Shown: positions 48,359 through 57,013 of the stretch, in pieces
Numbering within the stretch: the stretch's first letter is position 1
Layout of the letters: every line of letters starts with the position of its first letter
DNA from: Nitrosomonas sp. HPC101
Lineage (GTDB): Bacteria; Pseudomonadota; Gammaproteobacteria; Burkholderiales; Nitrosomonadaceae
Assembly (NCBI RefSeq): GCF_009833125.1
Contig: NZ_QRCC01000003.1
Location: 22,332-86,331, forward strand
DNA: 64,000 bases
Reading direction: 5' to 3'
Notes under the pieces: model-generated
Told to the model about the DNA's origin: nothing
Databases searched by the model: none
Seen by the model: only the letters and a program-made list of their open reading frames with translations
Program-made: the position numbers and the translations under genes

Positions 48359-49852
48359 ATGATGCGAAGAACAAAAATTGTGGCAACGCTGGGGCCAGCT
48401 TCCAGCAACCCTGATATCCTGGGACAAATGATTGAAACTGGTGTCGATGTTGTCCGTATCAATTTTTCACACGGAACAAAGGAGGAGCATATTGCTTCCG
48501 TGGAACTCGTTCGTTCGCTCGCCCATTCGCTTGGCCGTACAGTAGGTGTACTGGCTGATTTGCAAGGACCAAAAATTCGAATCGGCAAGTTTGAACAGGG
48601 AAAAATTACGCTCAAGGTCGGAGATGAGTTCATTCTCGATGCAGAATGCGAACTGGGCAATCAGGAACGGGTTGGACTGGATTACCGGGAACTGCCCAAC
48701 GATGTTGAAGCAGGTGCGGTTCTCTTACTGGATGACGGTCGCATCGTTCTGACTGTAACCAAAGTCCGGGGAAGTGAAATCTATTGCGACGTTCTACAGG
48801 GCGGGATACTTTCCAACAACAAAGGTATTAACCGAAAAGGGGGGGGGTTGAGCGCCCCTGCGCTAACAGCAAAAGATCTGCAAGATATCAAAACTGCAAC
48901 CATTCTGCGAGCGGATTATCTCGCGGTGTCATTTCCTCGCTCGGGGGAAGATATCAGACGCGCGCGTGCATTGATGCAGGAAGCCAAGGGACATAGTTTA
49001 CTCATGGCAAAAATCGAGCGTTCCGAGGCCATTCTGGCGCTGGATGATATTCTGAGTGCATCCGATGCAATCATGGTTGCTCGGGGCGATTTGGCAGTTG
49101 AGGTAGGAGATGCGGCGGTCCCTGCCCTGCAAAAACGGATGATACGATCCGCACGTGAAGCTAATAAACTAGTGATTACAGCCACGCAAATGATGGAATC
49201 GATGATATTCAATCCTATTCCAACGCGCGCGGAGGTATCAGACGTTGCCAATGCAGTACTGGATGGTACGGATGCCGTCATGTTATCCGCCGAATCCGCT
49301 GCAGGACAATACCCGGTAGAAGCTGTCGCAGCTATGGCGAGAGTTTGTCTGGAAGCAGAAAAGGAATACTCGGTTAATCTGAGTTTTCGCCGCTCGCCGG
49401 ATACACAACCTGTCAGCATCGAAGATGCCATAGCACGGGCTACCATGTATACAGCCGGCTCACTCAAGATTCGAGCGATTGCAGCGTTGACGCAAAGCGG
49501 CGTAACAGCATTGTTCATGTCCCGCAGAAGTTCAAAAGTTCCAATTTTTGCTTTGAGCCCGCAAGAAGATACCTTGAGCAAGGTCACTCTTTTTCGTGGT
49601 GTCTATCCCATAAAATTCGGGCAGGGATTATGTGATCCTGAAATCATTCTCAGCATGGCGGAAGATGAATTACTTAAACGCGGTGCGATACGGAATGAAG
49701 ATCTAATCATCATGACAATTGGCGAACCTGTTGGTAAAGCAGGCGGAACAAATACTATGAAACTTGTCAGAGTAGGTAGTTCCAGAGTAACTACACCGCT
49801 AACAAAGGAAGTAGGACAACAGACTTTTTCTGATCCACAGTTGAATCTATAA
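48359..49852 (+). CDS. pyk: Pyruvate kinase
   Basis: A 497-residue enzyme. Motifs: TKIVATLGPASS at the N-terminus, NFSHGTKEEH, LADLQGPKIRIG, KIERSEAILALDDIL and MVARGDLAVEVG for Mg/K and substrate binding, and TATQMMESM. The C-terminal allosteric domain is present (to residue 497). It makes pyruvate and ATP from phosphoenolpyruvate. Two ATGs stand in tandem at the start. A run of nine G residues around 48839-48848 lies inside the frame and is intact. Confidence 0.96.
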   Translation: MMRRTKIVATLGPASSNPDILGQMIETGVDVVRINFSHGTKEEHIASVELVRSLAHSLGRTVGVLADLQGPKIRIGKFEQGKITLKVGDEFILDAECELGNQERVGLDYRELPNDVEAGAVLLLDDGRIVLTVTKVRGSEIYCDVLQGGILSNNKGINRKGGGLSAPALTAKDLQDIKTATILRADYLAVSFPRSGEDIRRARALMQEAKGHSLLMAKIERSEAILALDDILSASDAIMVARGDLAVEVGDAAVPALQKRMIRSAREANKLVITATQMMESMIFNPIPTRAEVSDVANAVLDGTDAVMLSAESAAGQYPVEAVAAMARVCLEAEKEYSVNLSFRRSPDTQPVSIEDAIARATMYTAGSLKIRAIAALTQSGVTALFMSRRSSKVPIFALSPQEDTLSKVTLFRGVYPIKFGQGLCDPEIILSMAEDELLKRGAIRNEDLIIMTIGEPVGKAGGTNTMKLVRVGSSRVTTPLTKEVGQQTFSDPQLNL

Positions 49853-49973
49853 AATCAGTAATATCATCACTGTGAAACAGTACCGAAATACCAGCTTATT
49901 CCCTGCACAAGAACATAAGGCTTTAGTTTTATCAGAAAATAAACACATTAATTTTCATATAAAGGAGACTTGA

Positions 49974-51038
49974 ATGGCACTTGTATCTTTACGTCAACTA
50001 CTGGACCACGCCGCCGAAAACGGATATGGCCTCCCGGCTTTCAATGTAAACAACCTTGAGCAGATTCATGCAATTATGCAGGCGGCTGATGAATGCGACA
50101 GCCCGGTAATCATGCAAGGATCGGCAGGTGCTCGTAAGTATGCTGGTGAGGCATTCCTGCGCCACCTGATCGCAGCAGCAGTTGAAGCCTATCCCCATAT
50201 CCCTGTTGTAATGCACCAGGATCACGGGGCATCACCATCTGTGTGCATCAACGCCATTCGCAGCGGTTTTTCCAGCGTAATGATGGATGGATCTCTGGAA
50301 GAAGATGGAAAGACACCCTCATCATTTGAATATAATGTCGATGTCACTGCCAAAGTAGTCGCAATGGCACATGCTGTAGGCGTTTCCGTGGAAGGCGAAC
50401 TAGGCTGTCTGGGATCTCTGGAATCCGGTCAGGGCGAAGCAGAAGATGGCCATGGTGCTGAAGGACAACTCTCGCATGACCAATTGCTGACCGACCCTGA
50501 AGAAGCAGCTGATTTTGTCAAAAAAACTGGGGTGGATGCACTGGCAATTGCAATCGGTACCTCTCACGGCGCATATAAATTTACTCGTAAACCTACTGGC
50601 GATATCCTCGCCATCGAACGCATCAAGGAAATTCACCAGAGAATTCCTAACACTCATCTGGTGATGCACGGGTCCAGCTCCGTTCCTCAGGAATGGCTGG
50701 AAATCATTCGTGAATATGGTGGCGACATGAAAGAAACCTATGGCGTACCTGTAGAAGAAATTCAACAAGGTATCAAATACGGAGTGCGCAAGGTCAATAT
50801 CGATACCGATATCCGTCTCGCCATGACTGGCGCGATACGCCGCCATCTGGCAAAAAACAAAAGCGAGTTTGATCCGCGCAAATTTCTGAAGGACGCTACT
50901 GCTGCCGCCAAAGATATCTGTAAAGCGCGTTTTGAAGCATTTGGTTCTGCAGGCCAGGCTGGAAAAATCAAACCGATTTCACTGGAAACCATGGCAAACC
51001 GTTACCTGAGTGGTGAATTAAAAGCAATCATAAAGTAA
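49974..51038 (+). CDS. fba: Fructose-1,6-bisphosphate aldolase, class II (Calvin-cycle subtype)
   Basis: A 354-residue Zn-dependent aldolase. The Zn and substrate motifs [29 protein letters not shown] and [13 protein letters not shown] are clear. The long acidic insertion in the second motif and overall length match the CbbA-type subgroup used by autotrophs. It condenses triose phosphates, and probably erythrose-4-phosphate with DHAP, in carbon fixation. A good AAGGAG ribosome site precedes the ATG. It is the last intact gene before the mobile-element graveyard. Confidence 0.95.
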   Translation: MALVSLRQLLDHAAENGYGLPAFNVNNLEQIHAIMQAADECDSPVIMQGSAGARKYAGEAFLRHLIAAAVEAYPHIPVVMHQDHGASPSVCINAIRSGFSSVMMDGSLEEDGKTPSSFEYNVDVTAKVVAMAHAVGVSVEGELGCLGSLESGQGEAEDGHGAEGQLSHDQLLTDPEEAADFVKKTGVDALAIAIGTSHGAYKFTRKPTGDILAIERIKEIHQRIPNTHLVMHGSSSVPQEWLEIIREYGGDMKETYGVPVEEIQQGIKYGVRKVNIDTDIRLAMTGAIRRHLAKNKSEFDPRKFLKDATAAAKDICKARFEAFGSAGQAGKIKPISLETMANRYLSGELKAIIK

Positions 51039-51377
51039 TTTAAACCCAGGTAATACATTAGGGGTGAGGCGGTTTGCGAAACAATTTCATTGCTTGGGAG
51101 AAATCCATAGCAGGTCTAAAGACATCGAGTAAGCGACAAAAATGACCGCACGCCTCACCGCTATTTTGTTATTTCGTTCAGGTATCACGCCGCCTAATAG
51201 AGAATTATCCGAGTTAGAAACAAACCATGCTCAAAGTACCTCACTGATTCTCGGAACAATATTTGAACCAGAACTCCGGGGGTATTTATTCACGTCATTA
51301 ATCAGCAAGCTTGTATTCATAACGCAATCCTAGCTTCCTACCTGTAAGAATTTCCAGTATTTGTGAAAATACTGGAG
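51039..51377. other. Gap after fba, with two inverted repeats
   Basis: About 340 bases without a gene. GGTGAGGC (51063-51070) is answered by GCCTCACC (51153-51160), and a perfect 9-bp hairpin (51354-51375) stands directly before the IS481-type remnant. The latter may be an IS end or part of the fba 3' region; no T-run follows it. Confidence 0.4.
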
Positions 51378-51910
51378 ATGAACACACGCAAACGAAGCCA
51401 TTTAACTTTACTGAATCGACAAGAGGCCTGGCGACTTTATAAAATCCGATCATGGAAAGTAGCACATCTTGCAGAACGCCTCCGTGTTAGCCGGCTAACC
51501 ATTTATGATGGTGCAGAAGTGTAACCGGCTACAAGAGTTTACGCCCCATGACAGCACCAGCCAGCGATTCGGGATGCAATATGGATTGTAACGGCTGGCC
51601 AGAGTTGATCCAAGTATTCAGGAACGTTTGAAACGGGAAGACAAATCTTACCCTGGTGGGCTGGTTCATTTCGATACCAAATAACTGCTCTTGTTAAAAA
51701 GACAATCTGCGGGAATACCTGTTTGTTGCCATTAATGATACTCACGAGAACTATATGCAGATATCCTGCTAAATAAAATACAGAACAGCGCAACTCCTTA
51801 TGAAACACTCATCAGCTATTGTAATCAATCAAACATGTCCTTGAAGCGTTGCGCCCCTGTTTCTCGCGGACTGTGTGCCAACCTGATTTTTTGAGTACCT
51901 GTCCAACACG
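51378..51910 (+). pseudogene. IS481-type transposase remnant, copy 1
   Basis: Starts with an ATG and a helix-turn-helix region (HLTLLNRQEAWRLYKIRSWK, VAHLAERLRVSRLTIYD) that runs into a stop at about 51522. Later frames contain further pieces of the same family in changing frames: FRDAIW-like, then REYLFVAINDTHENY (core catalytic segment) and SATPYET-like text. At least three frame changes and stops are needed to read through. It is therefore a dead integrase-core transposase. Its N-terminus differs from copy 2 at 53060-53880, so two different IS481 subgroups are present. Confidence 0.65.
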
Positions 51911-52240
51911 CACACACTGTGCTAGTCGAGTTTATTCCATTTACGCCAATAGCCGTACATATTCTGCCTCTTGGGAGGCTGTTTAGTCCCACGATATGCC
52001 CCGGTAGATTCCAGTTCTTGATACCACGATCAGCATTTTGGATTTGTTGCCCTGTAGACGGCTTTCCGATTATTTATCACCTGACGCGTCTGACCGCTGT
52101 AGTGCTAGTACGGTGTCATGGACTTCAATCCGCTGTGCTTGTGCTCATAGTTGTTCCAGTGTACAAACTTCAGCACGAAATCTCGAGCATTGGCAGGGCA
52201 ACAAAATTCTTACACAGATAGCCAAGGGTGAATAGGCCGG
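51905..52240 (-). pseudogene. IS3-family orfB transposase, C-terminal remnant
   Basis: On the minus strand the frame from 52199 down reads ANARDFVLKFVHWNNYEHKH and then SGLKSMTP, the C-terminal signature of IS3-type orfB (VxWYNxxHxHSGL), then a stop, then YSGQTRQVINNRKAVYRATN and a frame change into a NWNL-type tail. The D-D-E core upstream is missing or garbled. Not functional. Confidence 0.65.
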
Positions 52241-52900
52241 GACATTTCAGCCCCACCCCCTCGCAGGACCAGCCTGAACATGTGGACAGGAAAACACGAC
52301 TATACTTGTCCATCGCTTTACGCGGCTGGAATGTGTAGCCGAGGAAGATAAACTGTACGATGAGGTACTTTCCCATTTTCCTGCCGATTAACATCCTGAC
52401 AGTACACCAGATTCGCCTGTACTTTGCTCTTGGCGCCTCCTTGCGAGGTACTCCATTCGCGCACCACCGTTGCACCTGCGCAACTTCCATAGGTGCCTTG
52501 GTAGTTCCCCTTTTAGGGCGGAGCTTAAAAGTAGGGGCTATGTTATGTCACCATAGCTAATTTCTGGATTAGGGTGATGCCGCCCAGACAAGTTGTTTGG
52601 GAAGAATAACGAACGGCTTGGTCATTTGACCATGCTTCTCCCGCTCACGCGGTTGACATGAACGCCTGACTCGATAAGCCATCATCATTGCAATAATTTC
52701 ATTACTACTACGAATCGCTTCGCTCTTTGAATGCGCATCGGTACTATTGGTCTTGCAGACTATGCTCATGCCTTTCCCTTCACATCGTGTTCGAAGGTTC
52801 CCGCAATTCAACGTAAGAGCCTGAGTCGAGCTCGCGCTGCGACGCTGCATAGCCAATAAACAGACCCCGACCATACCGATCCCAAGATAACATCAAGGCC
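52240..52900 (-). pseudogene. Group II intron reverse transcriptase remnant
   Basis: Minus-strand text near 52330-52300 reads FLGYTFQPRKAMDKYSRVF, the conserved C-terminal block of group II intron reverse transcriptases, preceded in another frame by VYCQDVNRQENGK. Some 300 bases upstream MTKPFVILPKQLVWAA resembles the N-terminus of the same proteins. The YADD core is absent, so the middle is deleted and the frame is broken. The DNA to the right (up to about 53050) may be remains of the intron's 5' RNA, not verified. Confidence 0.5.
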
Positions 52901-53059
52901 CGGTTTTGACGTCATTTGAACACTTTCGACACCTTGAACAGTAGTTCACGGTAATTCGCTTTCTTCGGTTCCCCCTGATGCCTGAACGGCACCTTTTCCG
53001 CAGCGTTCACGATCAGGGCTTTTGACCCAAGCCGCTTGCTACAGCACACTGATGCCTCA

Positions 53060-53880
53060 GCAACATACTTGGTTAGGGTCTGTTCGCAGTGCGTGCTCAC
53101 TGAATGATTTTCAGATTCTGACACAGGAGATGGGCCGCTTGACGAAGTTGCAGGTATTCAGGAAATTCTCTCACAACGCTGATAACTTATCATAGTAATA
53201 ACGTTTGACGATTATTCCTTGAAGGTTCGGTATGGTATGTGTTCGACTTGGCCATTGGTCTAGGAATTATTTGATCTGATCAAGCGATGTTCCGTACCAT
53301 TTTCCAGGCAGACACTGTTAAAGATATGCGAGAAGGCATATTGGTCTGTTTTGCGGCAGGTAAACTGGATACCGTTTTCTGTCAGCATAGTACGGATTTT
53401 ATAGGGCGCGGCGGCAATAAGATTGTGCAGCAGCTGCATTGCTTCCTTCGGCAATATTGATATGGAATAACCGATAGGATATTGGGAAAACTTTTTTCTG
53501 ACATATTGCTTGCCCTTCCACCTTTGGTAAACGACTGATGTTGTGGTACTGGAACAGGCGATGTTCGTTATGATCGGGGCAGGCAGGAAATGCTGCTTTG
53601 CAAGACATAAAGAGAGTCATTCAACGATAGCAGCGTGTATTTGCGAAAGGATTCACAAGCAGCTTCTTACTCTGGTGTCAGAATAGCGGAATGCGGTTCT
53701 TTCGAACCCATCCTGGCATCGCGCGAAAATTACATTTCTTCCACTTCGCTACCGTACTGGGGCTGATGGTGTAGCGCTCTGCCAGTGTATTTTCAAGCTT
53801 ATGTCGTATCACTCGACAAACCCGCCGCTGTCGTGCGAGCGCTCCCATGTAATACATTCCCACCATTCCTCCTGTTCCTG
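53060..53880 (-). pseudogene. IS481-type transposase remnant, copy 2
   Basis: Minus-strand fragments in order: MGALARQRRVCRVI...LAERYTISPSTVAKWKK (helix-turn-helix, about 53860-53710), HNISRLPKVEG...YRLFHINIAEG (linker and first catalytic Asp, about 53540-53440), AAAPYKIRTMLTENGIQFTC (second catalytic region, Asp to Glu in TENG, about 53410-53350), ENGTEHRLIRSN, and a C-terminal KRYYYDKLSALREN block. Stops and frame changes separate them. This subgroup is common in Nitrosomonas-type genomes (recalled). Not functional. Confidence 0.7.
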
Positions 53881-53953
53881 TGTTGATGGTACATCACACA
53901 TACCCATCACAAAACGGGACTAAACAGTTACTACACTATATACACCTCTTCAA

Positions 53954-53984
53954 AAATTGGAACATTACACTGCAGTTCCAATTT
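53954..53984. repeat. 10-bp perfect inverted repeat upstream of the tRNA genes
   Basis: AAATTGGAAC (53954-53963) and GTTCCAATTT (53975-53984) with an 11-base spacer. It lies between IS481 copy 2 and the tRNA promoter and may be a leftover element end or a hairpin. Confidence 0.4.
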
Positions 53985-54010
53985 CATACGACTGCTTTAC
54001 AATTAGGTTC

Positions 54011-54039
54011 TTGACAAAAAAACCTAGATATAACATTAT
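54011..54039 (+). promoter_or_regulatory. Candidate promoter of the tRNA-Arg/tRNA-Phe transcript
   Basis: A perfect TTGACA (54011-54016) and CATTAT (54034-54039) are 17 bases apart, about 80 bases upstream of tRNA-Arg. Read by eye. Confidence 0.5.
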
Positions 54040-54117
54040 GCACAACTCTTCAAGCGTATCCACATGCCATTATTCGCAGAAGTTACGAAATCAAAAGAGA
54101 CATCTATCGTAAAAAAT

Positions 54118-54194
54118 GCGCCCGTAGCTCAGTTGGATAGAGTACTTGGCTACGAACCAAGGGGTCGTGGGTTCGAATCCTGCCGGGCGCGCCA
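54118..54194 (+). tRNA. tRNA-Arg (anticodon ACG)
   Basis: A 77-nt tRNA with acceptor GCGCCCG/CGGGCGC, D arm AGCTCAGTTGGATAGAGT, anticodon stem-loop CTTGGCTACGAACCAAG (anticodon ACG), T arm GTGGGTTCGAATCCTGC, and encoded CCA. Confidence 0.95.
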
Positions 54195-54268
54195 GTAAGC
54201 AGACATTATTTGTTGGCGCAATAGCAATAAAATGTAGCCAATTTTATAAGCTACCTTTATTTTATAAA

Positions 54269-54344
<76 letters not shown>

Positions 54345-54355
54345 TTATTCAAAAG

Positions 54356-54381
54356 CCAACAATTTTCGGTTGGTTTTTTTT
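54356..54381 (+). terminator. Intrinsic terminator after tRNA-Phe
   Basis: CCAAC (54356-54360), loop AATTTTCG, GTTGG (54369-54373), then eight T residues. It closes the tRNA transcript and marks the last base of moderate-GC DNA before the GC-rich island. Confidence 0.8.
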
Positions 54382-54553
54382 CGCCCGTGCCCCCCAGTGT
54401 TGGCGCGGTTTCCGGGCATGGCCTCGCGAGCGCTAACCTTCCAACCCCCGCGTTTTCACCCCCACCACCGCCTCTCCGTTCTCCGTTTTCTCTACTGGTC
54501 TCGCGAGCGTGCATGAGGCCACTTCCTTTGTTGGCGCGGGTTTGCGGGCGATT
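54382..54553. other. Left edge of the GC-rich island, non-coding
   Basis: The DNA turns GC-rich right after the tRNA terminator. The 8-bp palindrome CTCGCGAG occurs twice (54423-54430 and 54500-54507), and a GTTGGCGCGG word occurs near 54398 and 54530. No gene recognised. It may be an element boundary. Confidence 0.4.
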
Positions 54554-54654
54554 GGTTGTGGCTGGCAACTGCTGGGCGGGAGCGACCGAACACGGAGCAG
54601 GCGCAAAAAAGCCGCCCGGAGGCGGCTGCTGGCGCTGGGCTCGACGCAGTCAGG
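54554..54654. repeat. Direct repeat R1 of about 100 bp flanking the island core
   Basis: Starts GGTTGTGGCTGGCAACT and ends GGGCTCGACGCAGTCAGG; the same ends and length are found at 60873-60973, with roughly four fifths of positions identical by eye. Inside it lies GCCGCC-CGGA-GGCGGC (54611-54626) with six A residues before it, i.e. on the minus strand a hairpin followed by TTTTTT. Confidence 0.75.
54605..54626 (-). terminator. Leftward intrinsic terminator within repeat R1
   Basis: Six-bp GC stem and four-base loop followed on the minus strand by six T residues. It lies about 320 bases beyond the stop of the membrane flavoreductase gene and would end the leftward transcript. Confidence 0.7.
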
Positions 54655-54729
54655 TTGGCTCAGCGAGATGCCCTTGGTACACCCGAGTTCGACAGTTAAT
54701 CGCGCAAGTCATTGATCGCATTGAGGGGC

Positions 54730-54940
54730 ACCTCAAAAGTGTGGACTACAACAGGGCGCTTTGGCGGGGTCGCGTGGGTTGTTTAAGGTCGAGGGCGGCA
54801 AAGACCCTCTGTTGCCGGTCGGACAGGCGGGAGATGTCGGCAATGGCTTGGCCGGCAGGTTGGAGATGGATTTGATGTTGCTGCAGCTTGCGCAGCTCAT
54901 CAAGCGCGCCCTCGGCACGGATCGTGGTCGTGCATGCATG
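54730..54940 (-). pseudogene. Possible C-terminal transposase remnant
   Basis: The minus-strand frame between about 54925 and 54746 reads ALDELRKLQQHQIHLQ, then DRQQRVFAALDLKQP, in style like the C-terminal end of IS4/IS1634-type transposases. There is no start and no upstream part. Weak call, from resemblance only. Confidence 0.25.
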
Positions 54941-54944
54941 CCTG

Positions 54945-56117
54945 TCAGTAACCGGCGAACTTCTCGGCATGCACGTTTCTCTGATCGACACCAGAGCTCT
55001 TGAGTACTCCTTCCATCGCCGACACCATGGCCGGCGGCCCGGCGACATAGAAGATCGGCCCGGCAAGATCACCCACATGCTTTGCGAGCATTTCAGTGGT
55101 GATATAGCCATGCTCCACGGCGTTTCCTTGCTGGACAGCCTCGCCCTCAGTGAACGTCGCGATCAACGTGAACTGCTGGTTCTCCTTTTCGAGTTCCCGC
55201 AACTCGGCGAGATAGGCGGCATCCTCTGGCTTGCGGTTGCTGTAGAACAGAAACAGCCGGTGTTGCAAGCCTCGGCTCGTGGCATCCACAACCATGCTGC
55301 GAAACGGCGTGATGCCGATGCCACCTGCCAGAAATACCGCTGGGCGATTCGCATCGTCGTGAAGCACCAGATCACCATAGGGGCCTTCGACTTGGATGGC
55401 CGAGCCAATGGCTGCAGCAGCGAGGTAGCGCTTGAAGCTTGTATCGGTCAGCCGGGTTGCAATTTCCAATTCGGAATCATCTGGATCACTGGCGATAGAG
55501 AGTGTTCGGATCTGCCCGTTGGCATCTACTTCTTTAAGACCAGGGAAGGACACGTACACAGCTTGCCCTGGTACAAACTTGAAACCTTCGGGCTTGCTCA
55601 AGCGCAGCCCCAATGTGCCGCTGGCGATTTCTTTCTTACCCGATATCTGGGCGTCGAAGGTGGCGGCAGGCCGAAGAAAGCTCTTGCGCCTCCACTGCGT
55701 CAAGGCCATGCCATCACGCATGCTCAGGCCCAGCAACGCGATGTTGATCGCACCGGCGATCAGCTCCAGTGCCTGCACGGTGTAGAAGGTCGCATCGAAC
55801 TCGCCGGCCTTGGCCTTGGAGGCCAGGAACAGCGCTGCCGGAATCAGCACCAGCAGACCGTTGGCGGCAATGAAAGGCATGCGCTTGAGCTTGGTGCCGA
55901 CCAGGCCCTTGCGCTGCCCCTTCGACAGGAAGAAGCCGGAGCCACCCGTGGCAGCCAGAGCCGGCACCAGCAGGAAGAAGCCCCAGGGGATGGCTGTCTT
56001 GACCGCGATCACCGTCGCTTCGGAGGCGAACAGTTCGGAAATGGCGGTTGAGAGCCAGAAGGTCGCGATGGTGAGAATGGCGACCAGACCGGCGAACGGA
56101 TGAATGATCCTTGGCAT
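54945..56117 (-). CDS. Membrane-bound FAD/NAD(P)-dependent ferredoxin-reductase-like oxidoreductase
   Basis: The frame is open from 56372, but the ATG at 56117 (MPRIIHPFAGLVAIL) has AGGAG upstream and avoids a large overlap with the monooxygenase gene; it gives 390 residues. Four hydrophobic helices lie in residues 8-150. The rest is a ferredoxin-NADP reductase fold: IRTLSIASDPD (FAD-binding, family RxYS region), VEGPYGDLVL, FLAGGIGITPFRSMV (NAD(P)-binding), FYVAGPPAMV. No [2Fe-2S] Cys set is seen. It may pass electrons from NAD(P)H to a membrane or soluble acceptor, for instance the neighbouring monooxygenase-like protein; that is inference. Intact in a decaying island. Confidence 0.75.
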   Translation of the reverse strand: MPRIIHPFAGLVAILTIATFWLSTAISELFASEATVIAVKTAIPWGFFLLVPALAATGGSGFFLSKGQRKGLVGTKLKRMPFIAANGLLVLIPAALFLASKAKAGEFDATFYTVQALELIAGAINIALLGLSMRDGMALTQWRRKSFLRPAATFDAQISGKKEIASGTLGLRLSKPEGFKFVPGQAVYVSFPGLKEVDANGQIRTLSIASDPDDSELEIATRLTDTSFKRYLAAAAIGSAIQVEGPYGDLVLHDDANRPAVFLAGGIGITPFRSMVVDATSRGLQHRLFLFYSNRKPEDAAYLAELRELEKENQQFTLIATFTEGEAVQQGNAVEHGYITTEMLAKHVGDLAGPIFYVAGPPAMVSAMEGVLKSSGVDQRNVHAEKFAGY

Positions 56118-56131
56118 CGTGGTTCTCCTTT

Positions 56132-56500
56132 TCATGCGGTGCAGATGCCAGCCACGGCGACCTTCTGGAACAGGTGCGGGACGGCAATGGCCGACGACGG
56201 ATAGGCTGAGAGCTTGGTGATGAAGTCGGGGTGGGTGAACGCTGCGCGGAACGCCGCCGTGGACTCCCACACTGCGTAATTCAGGTAGGTCGGGCTGTCG
56301 CCGATAGCGCGATGAAGCTGGGTCGAGATGAAGCCCGGCTGACGCTTCATGAACTCGGCATCGTCCTTCCACGCCGCCAGGAACACCGGCTCATCGGTGA
56401 TGTCCAGCGTGAACACGTTGACTAGAACCACGGGCTCGGCCTCGACGCCAAGCTGCCGCTCGATTGGGAACTTCTCATCCAGGGGTTTCAAGAGAGGCAT
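56132..56500 (-). CDS. Antibiotic biosynthesis monooxygenase (ABM) family protein
   Basis: A 122-residue protein with one ABM/dimeric alpha-beta barrel domain: VVLVNVFTLDITDEPVFLAAW, then MKRQPGFISTQLHR and YAVWESTAAFRAAF. Small ABM proteins bind quinones, aromatic compounds or heme and can act as cofactor-free oxygenases. It is 14 bases upstream of the flavoreductase gene and 33 bases downstream of the MarR-like gene, all leftward, which suggests a three-gene redox unit. Substrate unknown. Confidence 0.8.
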   Translation of the reverse strand: MPLLKPLDEKFPIERQLGVEAEPVVLVNVFTLDITDEPVFLAAWKDDAEFMKRQPGFISTQLHRAIGDSPTYLNYAVWESTAAFRAAFTHPDFITKLSAYPSSAIAVPHLFQKVAVAGICTA

Positions 56501-56533
56501 ACAAGGCTCCGTTTGGTAGGGGGTTGGGGGCGC

Positions 56534-56866
56534 TCAAATGGATGGCTCGCTGGCATGACGCTGCGACATCACCGTCAGCACTCGGATCGCCGCATCCAGA
56601 TCGGCAGCGGTGAACTCGGAAGCTATCTTCTGCACATGCTGGTTCCAGCGATCAACCAGAGCGTCATAGGTGGTCTGGCCGATCGGGGTGAGTACGTACA
56701 GCGGTGACCGCTTGTGCGCAGGATTGGGCAAAGGTTGAACCAGCCCCTCGTCGACCAGCAGGTTGATCTGCTTCAGAACGCCTTGCCGGGTCACCCCCAT
56801 CACCGCGGTGATCTGCGGGACGTTGGGCGGCTGCGGCGCCAGGGCAATGGCTCCGAGAACCAGCAA
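56534..56866 (-). CDS. MarR-family transcriptional regulator, probably N-terminally truncated
   Basis: The 110-codon frame starts at a TTG and has a winged-helix domain: VPQITAVMGVTRQGVLKQIN (recognition helix), GLVQPLPNPAHKRSPLYVLT (wing), then the dimerisation helices. The usual first helix is missing. Upstream, the DNA belongs to a fused ABC-exporter scar in another frame, so the 5' end was probably lost in a deletion. It may still be translated from the TTG, but its dimer would be incomplete. If active, it would control the adjacent ABM and flavoreductase genes. Confidence 0.6.
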   Translation of the reverse strand: MLVLGAIALAPQPPNVPQITAVMGVTRQGVLKQINLLVDEGLVQPLPNPAHKRSPLYVLTPIGQTTYDALVDRWNQHVQKIASEFTAADLDAAIRVLTVMSQRHASEPSI

Positions 56867-56881
56867 CTGGTCGAAGCGCGC

Positions 56882-57013
56882 TCACGCGCCACCGACAGCG
56901 CCGCCAGCATCAGCGTCTGCAACATGCTCAGCGCGGCAATCAGCCCCGGCATCGAAAGTCTTGCGCAGGCCTTCGGCGACGATGCTGGCACCGACTGGCT
57001 CGGCTTGGCTCAT
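56882..57013 (-). pseudogene. Scar of a deleted ABC exporter (ATPase start joined to permease fragment)
   Basis: The ATG overlaps the HlyD stop codon (ATGA), and the first 21 residues, MSQAEPVGASIVAEGLRKTF, are a typical ABC ATPase N-terminus. From about 56970 on the DNA in another frame reads MPGLIAALSMLQTLMLAALS and then VARER, typical of an ABC-2 type permease. The frame ends at TGA 56882. The Walker motifs and almost all of both genes are gone. The likely original order was HlyD-ATPase-permease-MarR, as in YbhGFSR-type exporters. Deletion is inferred from these joined fragments. Confidence 0.6.

Noticed and set aside
48839..48848. Run of G residues in pyk as a phase-variable frameshift
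   Set aside because: The frame is intact through the run and pyruvate kinase is a housekeeping gene; nothing suggests regulated slippage.
54888..56051. Long rightward frame (387 codons) opposite the membrane flavoreductase gene
   Set aside because: It is a high-GC antisense shadow: its translation is rich in Arg/Gly/His with no domain, while the opposite strand has clear FNR motifs and a ribosome site.
56135..56372. Longer start for the flavoreductase gene
   Set aside because: It would overlap the monooxygenase gene in another frame and reads as a shadow; the ATG at 56117 has its own ribosome site and a membrane helix directly after it.
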